From contig NZ_SMDQ01000005.1 of NCBI RefSeq assembly GCF_012911975.1, positions 62,001 to 126,000 of the forward strand: a stretch of 64,000 nt of DNA, read 5' to 3'. A program made the position numbers and the translations under genes. This document shows, piece by piece, positions 24,801-32,627 of the stretch. Below the pieces are notes generated by a model. That model did no database searches and was not told the DNA's origin. It saw only the letters and a program-made list of their open reading frames with translations. The DNA comes from Nodosilinea sp. P-1105. Its GTDB lineage: Bacteria; Cyanobacteriota; Cyanobacteriia; Phormidesmidales; Phormidesmidaceae. Numbering within the stretch: position 1 is the first letter of the stretch; every line of letters begins with the position of its first letter.

Positions 24801-25924
24801 GCTTAAGAATTTTTAATGGCCATGAAGGTGAAGTCAATAAAATCAGTTTTCATCCCGATGGAGACCTACTGGCTTCTGCAAGTGATGATTTTACTGTTCG
24901 ACTTTGGTTGCAAAACACTAACATTTCCTTGGCAGAGAACGAAAGAATTTATAAGCTGGCCATCGACCCCATTGAAGACTCATTCGCTGTAGTTGGTAGT
25001 AATGGTTTAGTCGGCACTTTCCAGCGATCGACCCAGCAACGATTTAATCCTGATCTTTTTGTCAGCCATGTTAATGCTGTAGACTTCAGCCCTGAAGGTG
25101 ATCTTTGGATAGCTGGACAAACTTCGATTGACAGCGAACATAGTGATAACAAGTATCTGATCTCAAGTTTCAATTCCCATGGCGCCATCCTAAAACAACT
25201 CGCAGTTGATCACCAAGGCCATATATCTGACCTAAAAGTTAGTCCTGACAATCAATGGATAATGACAGCCAGTTTTGATAACACAATCAGACTACTAAAT
25301 CTAAAAAACTTAGCAGAGCATCATTTTGAAAATGATTCTCCTATTTTTAGAGCGAACTGGTTTGACAATTCTGTTAGCTTTATCACCGCAGACTCAGGTG
25401 GGATGATAAAACTGTGGGCTCTCGATGTTGGAGTTCATCAATCTGTGAAAGCTCATGATCATGAAGCTAGAAATGTGATCCTAAATCTAGCGCAGACAAA
25501 AATTGCTACTAGCGGATCCGATGGAGTTATTAAGATTTGGAGAATAGAAAATTCCGATCAAGAACTCAAAAAAATAATAGATAAACCGATTTTAGAGTTT
25601 TCAGCCTCTGCACAAGCAATCTGGGGATTGGCATTTAGCCCTGATGGCCAATCCCTGGCTACAAGTGGCGACGATGGCTTTATTCGCATTTGGGATTTAG
25701 ACGGCAATCTGCTGCTCTCATGGATGGCACATAGCGATGCTATTAACGATATTTACTTTAGCCAAGATGGTACCTGGTTGTTCTCTGTAGGATCAGATGG
25801 CTATGGCAGAAAATGGCTATTCCAGCCAGACTTACCAAGCTTAATTCAAGCAGGGTGTGAACGTACGGTAACCTTTCGAGCCATTGATCCAGATGATGCA
25901 ATTGATACTATTTGTAGCAACTAG
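21833..25924 (+). CDS. Triple-TIR, transmembrane, WD40-repeat protein (putative conflict/defence effector)
   Basis: 1363 residues from ATG 21833, which sits right before the first TIR strand ('HDAFISYGRADS') and has an SD-like AAGGCGG. Three TIR domains at about 3-160, 235-365 and 437-570 are each followed by the same linker type (pattern H-x-Q-x-L-x3-A-x2-W...LLRG...AExWL), so a TIR+linker module of about 200 residues is triplicated. Each TIR keeps the Glu of the YCxxE helix ('YCALEV', 'YCQQEL', 'YCDDEV'), the position of the NADase glutamate. A transmembrane helix follows ('MAGALASSSIIVLSSLLFSF', about 642-661), then about 12-14 WD40-like blades to the end, some degenerate. It is 49 bp upstream of a papain-like peptidase gene. 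NAD-cleaving or signalling activity is inferred from the fold. Confidence 0.9.
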   Translation: MGGFHDAFISYGRADSRAFAKQLHDSLVQAGLKVWFDFEDIPPGVDYQKQIDDDIEKSDNFLFILSPHAVNSPYCALEVQQALQFNKRIIPILHVLEIDKATWQQRNPDGTEDDWQQFQSLGLHSSRLNLRPEVARLNWFPFEADQADLDQSIRKLIDLLQTHRPYVRLHTQILHQARQWEKHQKQPSYLLIGQDRQASEQWLKTRFTHELPPCIPTDLHCEFIVESIKNANNLMTQVFLCHAEADRTIADHVRRTLYRQGITAWSYRTDIQASTDYHQAINVGIEQADNLIYFLSQASLKSTYCQQELAYGLSLHKRIIPLLIEPLPTEQIPEVLQPLQCVDLTNQGAIGDEQLCIDQLLRTLATEATYYNEHKQLLAKALKWQRQHKNPAMLLRGYNLRHAEAWLKTAQVRQQHSPTSLQTEFINASLNCPPTGSLDVFIAYSRVDSDFARRLNEALQIQGKTTWFDQESIASGADFQREIHRGIETSHNILFILSPASVTSPYCDDEVTYAETLGKRILTILRHEINPKDLHRVLRPIQWIDFRAQHTDFKDSFCELLRVLDTDRQYLEAHTQLSLKALEWNAQNRDGGHLLRGKTLEKAEAWLAQAQQKSPHPTALHREYIQLSRAKTRADKLKGWAMAGALASSSIIVLSSLLFSFRMMQRAQDGLAFSIETLGLVGDQTYERNPDSIQNWLNSLKAASYLGDLWSHREDYPQLKAHVMGALTRSLNTVTEHNILTGHHDLVTAAAFSPDGEWLVSSSGDGNVKLWQPDGQETPFLPEQTDHVMDATFSPDGQWLATAGWDGTAKIWPFDAEDPQVVQEPAVILEGHTAGIDSLAFSYDSQFIATASRDGTATVWTMTGQPVVSLQSHDHEVRDVAFSPDNQWIATASADHSAKLWTIDGQEVITLEGHQDRVFAIAFHPDQPLIATASGDGTVRLWRFDGQVVQVISVEPEVNLYDVAFSPNSQNLVIASADNLIYKYNLNGQRLRIFNGHEGEVNKISFHPDGDLLASASDDFTVRLWLQNTNISLAENERIYKLAIDPIEDSFAVVGSNGLVGTFQRSTQQRFNPDLFVSHVNAVDFSPEGDLWIAGQTSIDSEHSDNKYLISSFNSHGAILKQLAVDHQGHISDLKVSPDNQWIMTASFDNTIRLLNLKNLAEHHFENDSPIFRANWFDNSVSFITADSGGMIKLWALDVGVHQSVKAHDHEARNVILNLAQTKIATSGSDGVIKIWRIENSDQELKKIIDKPILEFSASAQAIWGLAFSPDGQSLATSGDDGFIRIWDLDGNLLLSWMAHSDAINDIYFSQDGTWLFSVGSDGYGRKWLFQPDLPSLIQAGCERTVTFRAIDPDDAIDTICSN

Positions 25925-25973
25925 CGATCTCTAGGTACCTGGGTGAGTGCAATAACGTATTTGAGGTAGTCCC

Positions 25974-27929
25974 ATGACAAGTGAATTTGGCAATATTTTT
26001 CTCGATCATCCCGATGAGCGAGATTATTCTATCCAAAAATTAGTGGATACGGCAGGTGTTAGAATTATTGATTCTTTGGACCGTCAACAAGCCAATATCA
26101 TCGGCTGGTTAACTGAGATAGCATTGACTCGGGGAGAAGAAAATCTATCACAAGATTTAATTGATCTACAAAGAAAGCTTAATCAACACTATCAATCAAC
26201 CATCGTCTTGGCAAAAGCTAAGATCGAAAATTTTAGCGAAGTTTTTTCAATAGCTGATCACTACGACAAAGACAAAGACAATAAACCCATTTTAACCATC
26301 CCAATTAGTTATGTAAAATCTTTTTGTCGAATAGCTTTTCCAGAAATATATCAGGACTGGTATTTTCTGGAAGCAAAACTTATCAAAATGAGTGATAAAG
26401 ATTCGCAAGATCATCAGGACTATCAACAACGTCTCGACAAAATTAAAGAGTCTGTTTATCCTTTGGTAGAGCTATCTGTTCTTTTGACCTCCCCAATCAA
26501 CAAGTTCAATTCTCATAGAAAAAATCTTGAGATTTTAATAAATAACTTGAAAGTAGCTATTTCTTTAGCTACACAAGATAAATTGAGAAAGCTTTCTTTT
26601 CGAAATGTTGAAAATCTAAAAAATTTTGATAAAGAAGGTGTTCTTGATAATTTTTGTCGAGCGGCTGACGATGCTCCCCTTAAATTTGTTTATCTGAATC
26701 AACTAGATAGAATATATGATCAAATTTGGCTATTTATTTGTCAATGCTTTAGAAAAGCAGGTATGCTGTTTTTGACGCAGCAGAAAAGTGTGATATTTGA
26801 AATTTCTCCTGTCATTGAATCTTTATCTGATGACGTTCAAGTCGAGCGTATTTGTCAAAGTATATCAAATTTTATTATCAAAAGTCTAATTCAATCAGGT
26901 CGAAGTTCTGAATCAAATACTGGTACTATAGTTCAGTTGACCTTATCTCAGGAACTGATCTCTAAAAACAATAAAGAATCAGAAAATGTTCCAAGATCTA
27001 CAAGGCGAGATAGAAGCCAAGAAATCTGGATGCCAATTATTCGAAGTTATCTTAGTGATCAACCATCTTTTAGTGCATCTGACAGTACATCAGTTATTAG
27101 CATAAAACTTCCAGGTTGGGTTGATCTTACTCCCTGGTGTCCTCCGATTGATCATCAAGGAAGTCTGCGCTCTTGCTCAGCTCATGCCATTCTTGCTCTA
27201 GTGGAATATTTCCAGAATCGTAGCACCAAAAGCTACCACAAACTATCGCGGTTATTTTTACACCAGGTGACTCAGAACCTCATGGGTATCTCTGGCAATG
27301 TTGGGACCTCCTTGCGAGAAACTGCAAAAGCCATGGTGTTATTTGGGTCGCCACCAGAGCAATACTGGCCCTATGATGAAGAAAAGTTGGGGGTGAAACC
27401 TGATAGCTTTTGCTTCGCCTATGCCAAAAACTACCAAGCATTGAAGTATTTTAGGTTGGATACTGTTGATCAGGGCGATATTCGCTGTAGCAGAAAGACA
27501 TTGCTGTGGCAAATTAAGGCAATGTTGGTGGCGGGTTTTCCCTGTGCTTTTGGGTTTACTCTTTACCAGAGTACTAATTTTGAAATCTTAGATGATGGTA
27601 CAATTCCTCTGCCATGCGATTCATATTTAGATGGGGGTGGTCACGCTGTGGTAGCGGTAGGCTATTCAGATTTCCATCAGGTTATCTACGCCAACGGAGA
27701 GCCGGTTGAAGACAGCGTCTCCCAGGGGGCTCTGCTTATTCGTAACTGTTTAGGGGAAGATTGGGGTGATCACGGCTATGGCTGGTTACCCTATGAATAT
27801 GTGCTTCGGGGTTTGACGTTTGACTGGTGGTGTCTAGTCAAAGCAGAGTGGATGAATACAGGCCAATTTGGCATTGGCCAGGATTTACCAGGAGGAGTCA
27901 CGCCCGGTGTAGTCAATACCAAGCCTTAG
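25974..27929 (+). CDS. Papain-like (C1A) cysteine peptidase with large N-terminal insertion
   Basis: 651 residues. The C-terminal 270 residues form a C1A peptidase: 'LPGWVDLTPWCPPIDHQGS' leads to oxyanion Gln395 and nucleophile Cys401 ('QGSLRSCSAHA'), with His557 ('DGGGHAVVAVGY') and Asn591 ('LIRNCLGEDWG') completing the triad. The bacterial leader motif 'HPDERDYSIQKLV' (12-24) normally lies close to the catalytic domain. Here about 350 mostly helical, Lys/Ile-rich residues of no recognised family separate them. No signal peptide is visible, so the enzyme is probably cytoplasmic. It is very likely co-transcribed with the TIR-WD40 gene, and its codons are markedly AT-rich compared with flanking genes, suggesting acquisition by transfer. 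Confidence 0.9.
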   Translation: MTSEFGNIFLDHPDERDYSIQKLVDTAGVRIIDSLDRQQANIIGWLTEIALTRGEENLSQDLIDLQRKLNQHYQSTIVLAKAKIENFSEVFSIADHYDKDKDNKPILTIPISYVKSFCRIAFPEIYQDWYFLEAKLIKMSDKDSQDHQDYQQRLDKIKESVYPLVELSVLLTSPINKFNSHRKNLEILINNLKVAISLATQDKLRKLSFRNVENLKNFDKEGVLDNFCRAADDAPLKFVYLNQLDRIYDQIWLFICQCFRKAGMLFLTQQKSVIFEISPVIESLSDDVQVERICQSISNFIIKSLIQSGRSSESNTGTIVQLTLSQELISKNNKESENVPRSTRRDRSQEIWMPIIRSYLSDQPSFSASDSTSVISIKLPGWVDLTPWCPPIDHQGSLRSCSAHAILALVEYFQNRSTKSYHKLSRLFLHQVTQNLMGISGNVGTSLRETAKAMVLFGSPPEQYWPYDEEKLGVKPDSFCFAYAKNYQALKYFRLDTVDQGDIRCSRKTLLWQIKAMLVAGFPCAFGFTLYQSTNFEILDDGTIPLPCDSYLDGGGHAVVAVGYSDFHQVIYANGEPVEDSVSQGALLIRNCLGEDWGDHGYGWLPYEYVLRGLTFDWWCLVKAEWMNTGQFGIGQDLPGGVTPGVVNTKP

Positions 27930-28012
27930 CATGAATTTGCTTACAGTTTGATTGGACTGTGCTATTCTAATCCACTCGCTCAGGCCCAAGAATATCAGGG
28001 CTACCCCGTCAC

Positions 28013-31000
28013 TTATGTTTCCATTGCCCCTTGGTCAATCAGGGCAGCCCGCTGCAAGGGGGACAGATTCACCGCCCTGGAAATTTTCATATTGGTATAG
28101 AGCTGTTCGGGACGCAGGCGTTTTAACTCTCCAGTGGGCAGCCGCCAGAGACCAATGGTTTCATCTTGGGAACCGCTGGCCAGGTGCTTGCCATCGGGGG
28201 CGAAGGCGACCGATCGCACCCAATTGTGATGGCCTTGCAGCACCTGTCGACAGCGTTCCGCTGGCCAATCCCATAGGCGCACCGTCTGATCGCTGCTGCC
28301 GCTGGCCAGGGTTTGGCCATCGGGGCTGAAGGTCAGCGATCGCACCCAACCCTGATGCCCCCGACATACCAGGGGGTTGGTGCCGCTGGGTAAATGCCAG
28401 AGGCGAATGGTGTGGTCACTGCTGCCGCTGGCTAGCCATTGCCCATCGGGGCTGAAGCTGACGGTCTGTACCCAGCCTTGGTGGCCGCGATATACCTGTC
28501 GACAGCGACCCGTGGCCACATCCCAGAGCCGCACCGTAGCGTCATCGCTGCTGCTAGCCAGGGTCTGCCCATCGGGGCTAAACGCCACACACCAGATGCG
28601 GCCCTGGTGACCGGTGAGTGGGCGACTATGCCCCGTGTCTATCGCCCACAGGCGGAGGGTGTGATCACAACTGCCGCTGGCCAGGGTTTGGCCGTTGGGG
28701 CTAAAGGCAATCGACTGCACCCAGCTGTGGTGGCCAGATAGCACCCGGATACAATCGCCCGTCGCCACGTCCCATAGGCGAATCGCCCACCAGGGGGAGT
28801 GTAGTTGGTCATCGCTACCGCTGGCGAGTACTCGCCCATCGGGGCTAAAGGCAATACACCAGACCCAGTTGGTGTGCCCCCGCAGTACCTGATGGCAGCG
28901 GCCCGTTTCCACCTGCCACAGGCGAATCATCTGGTCGCTGTGGGCACTGGCTAACAGCTGCCCGTTGGGGCTAAAGCTGACCCCATGCACCCGACTGGCA
29001 TGGCCTTTCAGGGTGCGGTAACACTGCCCAGAGGCCACTTGCCAAAATTTGACCGCGTGATCATTGCCGCCGCTGATCAGGGTTTGGCCATCGGGACTAA
29101 AGGCCAGGGCGCAGACTCGATTGACGTGGCCGTTGAGGGTCTGATGGCGGCCATCCTTCAGTTGCCAAAGCATGATCGCATGGTCGCTGCCACAGCTAGC
29201 CAACCGCTCACCGCTGGGGTCGAAGGCCACCGCTAAGATCCAGTTGCCGTGACCTTTTAGGGTGCCGAGACAGTGACCCGTGACTATGTCCCAAAGGCGC
29301 AGGGTGCGATCGCAGCTGCCGCTGGCCAACTGCCTGCCATCAGGGCTAAAGGCGAGGGCATCAATGCGCTGGTGGTGACCGTGCAGCTGCCGCAGCAAGC
29401 GCCCCGTCGGCACATCCCACAGGCGCACGGTATGATCATCTCCAGCGGAAGCCAGGATGGCCTGGTTTGGGTGTTGGTTTGGGGTCTGGTTTGGGTTAAA
29501 GCTTACCGCTCGGACCGCCTGGTGATGCCCCCGCAGCTCTAACGGTGCTGTGGAGGGGCGGTGGCCCGCCGATAGCGACCACAATCGCACCACACCATCA
29601 CTACCGCCGCTGGCTAACCACTGGCCATCGGCACTAAAGGCCACTGTAAACACCCAGTCTTGATGGCTGTCTAGACACTCACACTCGCCTGTGGGCAGCG
29701 ACCATAACCGCACGCTGTGATCATCACCGCCGCTGGCCAGGTAGCCGCCATCGGGGCTAAAGGCCAGGGTCCAAACTCGACCGGCATGACCGGCTAGGGT
29801 TTGCAGGGGCTGGTTGGATTCACTTTGCCATAGGGTCACACGGCCATCGGCAGTGCCGGTGGCAAAGTGTCGACCATCGGAGCTGAAGGCCAAAGCCAGA
29901 ACGTTGCCCAGCTGCTGGGTGAACACACACTGGTGAAACTGGCTGCCTTCAAAGGTTGCCTCCGGTAAGGGCACCCCTTGCAGATAGGCCTGGCGAATGA
30001 CTAGGTGGGAGCCATCTAGCCCCCGCAGGGAGACGCCGCAGTGGCAGAGTAGGTTAATCACATTGCCAGCCGTGTAGCCTACGGCGGTGGCACTTTGATG
30101 TTGCTGCGATCGCAGCAACTGCTGGCCCTGCTGTACTATCTCCTCTGGGCTGCGAGTTACCTGGAGCCGCTGGAGGAGGGGCCTCAAAATCAAACGAATT
30201 TGGGTTTGGCGCACATGGTCCTTGGCCGTCGCCTGGATCAGGGTGTGGGTGCGTAAGAGCTGAGGAGACTGCTGCTCGATCTCTTCATAGACGCGATCGA
30301 TCAGTCGCGTTAGCAGGTAGTCCACCACCACAGGCTGAAGGGTAAAGCGGGCCTGGTTGCGCTCCAATAGGGAGCGTCGATGCAGGGACTCCAGGGCCTC
30401 CAGCAGTTGGTTCGTTGTCACCCCATCAATCAGGTAAGCGCGCAGGTCCTGCAAGGTGAGGGGGGCCTGATGAAGCGCCAACCCATAGATTAGGGTTTCC
30501 TCCAGCGGCGATAGCCGATCACACTGCTGCGCTAGTAGGTTTCGAATATCGCCAAAAACCACCACCTCTTCCCGTAAGAAGGCGGCCACGCTGCCCTCGA
30601 ATAAATTGGCAATGGTGGTCGCCACAATTTTGAGGGCCAGGGGATTGCCGCCGTAGCGTTGGGTGAGGGCAGCCCAATCCTGGGGTGACCCGGAAAAGTT
30701 CCCCTTTTGGGCCAGGAGCAATTGGGCCTCAGGCGGGTTGAGCCCTGACAGACAATGGGAGCGCACCGGCAACTGCGGCCCCTCCAGGCGGGCGATTTCC
30801 CTGGGCTTTTCCCGACTGGTGAGCATCACTGTGCTGCGGGAGGGCACTTCGCCCAAGGCCTGAAAACAGGCCCCATACGCCTCATATCCCGGACGATAGC
30901 GACAGGGCGTCCCTTCGGCCAAAATCGTCTCAACATTGTCTAGCACAATCAGACAGCGATGGGTTTTGAGCTGCGCCAGCAGGCTAGAGATCTGCGCCTG

Positions 31001-31609
31001 GCAGCCTGGCTGGTGAGTGGGTTGACCAAGCACTTGCAGTAGATCAGCCAGCAAATCTGACAGCGGTGGGGCCTGACGCAGCGATCGCCAGATTACGTAG
31101 TTGAAATGGGGCTGGAGTTCCCGGGCCAACTTCACTGATAGGGCCGATTTGCCGAGGCCGCCCATGCCTAAGAGGGCCACCAGACGACAGGGAGAATCTT
31201 TAATGATCCAGGCGGTCAGTCGTCGTAAATCTTGTTGGCGGCCATAGAAGCCACTGATGTCAATGGCCTCTCCCCAATCCACCACAGCCGCCGCCGCTGG
31301 CTGCTCAGCCCCTGCCTCTGACGCTGGCGTCGGGGTCGTCAGCCGCCACTGCCGCTCTAGGGCAGAGCGCAGGTTGGTCTTATTCACCTTTTCCTGCAGC
31401 AGGTCCGACAGCAGCCGCCAAAGCTCTGGCCCAACGTCGTACTTGAGATAGCTCTCTGAGTAGCCACAGACTTGGGCAATCTGTCGATAGCTTGAGCGCT
31501 GGGAATTCCAGAGCGATCGCAGCAGCGATCGCTGCAGGTCATTTAAGCGAACGCCTTTCTTTTCCCAAACGAGAACGTCGACAATCTGCAGGGCTTGATC
31601 GCAGTCCAT
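28013..31609 (-). CDS. NB-ARC STAND NTPase with 14 WD40 repeats
   Basis: 1198 residues. The N-terminal domain (1-90, 'VRLNDLQRSLLRSLW...YRQIAQVCGYSESYLK') is the winged-helix vMAP-type domain often found on cyanobacterial STAND proteins. NB-ARC follows, with Walker A 'GMGGLGKS' (148-155), Walker B 'LIVLDN' (220-225), 'TSRE' sensor and 'GGNPLALKI'. After a helical region, 14 consecutive WD40 repeats (about 590-1160) are enough for two seven-bladed propellers. Two blades carry short insertions (an NQTPNQHPNQ stretch and 'QLHSPWWA'). Such proteins are nucleotide-switch sensors whose propellers bind a trigger. It runs convergently to the TIR/peptidase unit with an 83-bp gap. Confidence 0.93.
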   Translation of the reverse strand: MDCDQALQIVDVLVWEKKGVRLNDLQRSLLRSLWNSQRSSYRQIAQVCGYSESYLKYDVGPELWRLLSDLLQEKVNKTNLRSALERQWRLTTPTPASEAGAEQPAAAAVVDWGEAIDISGFYGRQQDLRRLTAWIIKDSPCRLVALLGMGGLGKSALSVKLARELQPHFNYVIWRSLRQAPPLSDLLADLLQVLGQPTHQPGCQAQISSLLAQLKTHRCLIVLDNVETILAEGTPCRYRPGYEAYGACFQALGEVPSRSTVMLTSREKPREIARLEGPQLPVRSHCLSGLNPPEAQLLLAQKGNFSGSPQDWAALTQRYGGNPLALKIVATTIANLFEGSVAAFLREEVVVFGDIRNLLAQQCDRLSPLEETLIYGLALHQAPLTLQDLRAYLIDGVTTNQLLEALESLHRRSLLERNQARFTLQPVVVDYLLTRLIDRVYEEIEQQSPQLLRTHTLIQATAKDHVRQTQIRLILRPLLQRLQVTRSPEEIVQQGQQLLRSQQHQSATAVGYTAGNVINLLCHCGVSLRGLDGSHLVIRQAYLQGVPLPEATFEGSQFHQCVFTQQLGNVLALAFSSDGRHFATGTADGRVTLWQSESNQPLQTLAGHAGRVWTLAFSPDGGYLASGGDDHSVRLWSLPTGECECLDSHQDWVFTVAFSADGQWLASGGSDGVVRLWSLSAGHRPSTAPLELRGHHQAVRAVSFNPNQTPNQHPNQAILASAGDDHTVRLWDVPTGRLLRQLHGHHQRIDALAFSPDGRQLASGSCDRTLRLWDIVTGHCLGTLKGHGNWILAVAFDPSGERLASCGSDHAIMLWQLKDGRHQTLNGHVNRVCALAFSPDGQTLISGGNDHAVKFWQVASGQCYRTLKGHASRVHGVSFSPNGQLLASAHSDQMIRLWQVETGRCHQVLRGHTNWVWCIAFSPDGRVLASGSDDQLHSPWWAIRLWDVATGDCIRVLSGHHSWVQSIAFSPNGQTLASGSCDHTLRLWAIDTGHSRPLTGHQGRIWCVAFSPDGQTLASSSDDATVRLWDVATGRCRQVYRGHQGWVQTVSFSPDGQWLASGSSDHTIRLWHLPSGTNPLVCRGHQGWVRSLTFSPDGQTLASGSSDQTVRLWDWPAERCRQVLQGHHNWVRSVAFAPDGKHLASGSQDETIGLWRLPTGELKRLRPEQLYTNMKISRAVNLSPLQRAALIDQGAMET

Positions 31610-31831
31610 CAGGGCAGTGAGAGATCAGGGCAGTGGTAAACCATAGATTACGGCCATGCTGATGTGGTTTCCGTTGGTGTTGAACATCGTCACCCCAAGG
31701 TTGGGGTTGATTGGGAAAAGTTGGGGCGATGGAACCAAAGGCTAATGCTGTAGCCAGGTTCGTATCAAGATTTACGTTTTTATATGTTTAGGATGCTAGG
31801 TTACTGAACAACAAAGCTAATTCGATGACCA

Positions 31832-32003
31832 GGAATTCAGGGCTTAGTTCTTGGGTGTTTTCTGGAAAAGATTCTGTTGAGTGGTGGGCAGTGCCCGCCC
31901 TGCAGGCACTAATGAAGTTTCATGCTTGGGAATTCAGGGTTTAGTTCTTGGGTATTTCCTGAAGAAAGTTTTATTGAGTGGTGGGCAGTGCCCACCCTAC
32001 AGG
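31832..32003. repeat. Two direct copies of a 74-bp unit ending in a GTGGGC palindrome
   Basis: Unit A (31832-31905) and unit B (31929-32003) share GGAATTCAGGGYTTAGTTCTT at one end and close with the palindrome GGTGGGCAGTGCCCRCC (31883-31899 and 31980-31996). The copies differ by scattered substitutions. They lie in a gene-poor spacer of about 520 bp upstream of a tiny membrane protein gene. Confidence 0.7.
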
Positions 32004-32126
32004 GGCTGCGATCGCTAGTTTTATGTGGGAGTATTCTTGCTGAGAAATCACGTTAGGCATCATGCCATTTGATCCAAAAATTATTCTCCGATTGTTCCAT
32101 TTCAGGATCTTTAAGTGAGGTGAGTT

Positions 32127-32255
32127 ATGTCTGAGTTTCAGCTGGCTATTTTGATTTTTGCCATTGGTGGGATCGTTACCTTTGCCACGTTGATTATGAT
32201 TCTTAAGGGCCATTTTTACTGGCGGGGGAGAGATCCGTTTGACACTAAAATCTGA
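32127..32255 (+). CDS. Tiny single-helix membrane protein upstream of the SSS symporter
   Basis: 42 residues, MSEFQLAILIFAIGGIVTFA onward, with one hydrophobic helix (5-26) and a charged tail 'WRGRDPFDTKI'. An SD-like GAGGTGAG lies 4-5 bp before ATG 32127. The helix followed by a short basic/acidic tail is reminiscent of small subunits accompanying sodium:solute symporters. It is separated from the symporter by about 370 bp containing a palindrome, so co-transcription is not certain. Confidence 0.55.
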   Translation: MSEFQLAILIFAIGGIVTFATLIMILKGHFYWRGRDPFDTKI

Positions 32256-32405
32256 TGCAGAGGGCAGAAGGCAGAAAAGAGATGTCCCGGACGATAGTGC
32301 TGTTGACAGAAAGCTGATGCGTTAGGTTCTAGTACTCTGAGGCATAAGTCGGCCCACCATTCCTTAAACCTGATACCTGACACCCTCAGCAACTGTGTTT
32401 TAGTT

Positions 32406-32426
32406 GTAGGGTGGGCTCTGCCCACC
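32406..32426. repeat. GTAGGGTGGGC-TCT-GCCCACC palindrome
   Basis: Single copy of the same palindromic family as in 31883-31996 and 49192-49295: arms GGTGGGC and GCCCACC around a variable 3-bp centre, often extended by GTAGGG/CCCTAC. This is a common interspersed element in cyanobacterial intergenic DNA. Confidence 0.6.
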
Positions 32427-32627
32427 AGTCCCAGGAAACTCCGTCACCGCATTTCTTTCTGTCCTGTTAAAGAGTAACGACGTTCGCCAATCGCTGGGAT
32501 CTTTGTCGGTGTTCTAGTCAGTCTGCCTTAGAAATAGTAGAACTATCACCACTGTCGAGGACTAGAGAATAGTTGTCAGAGCAAGATAAATTCACACTTT
32601 GCATTTACATTTTAGGAGATAGAGAAA

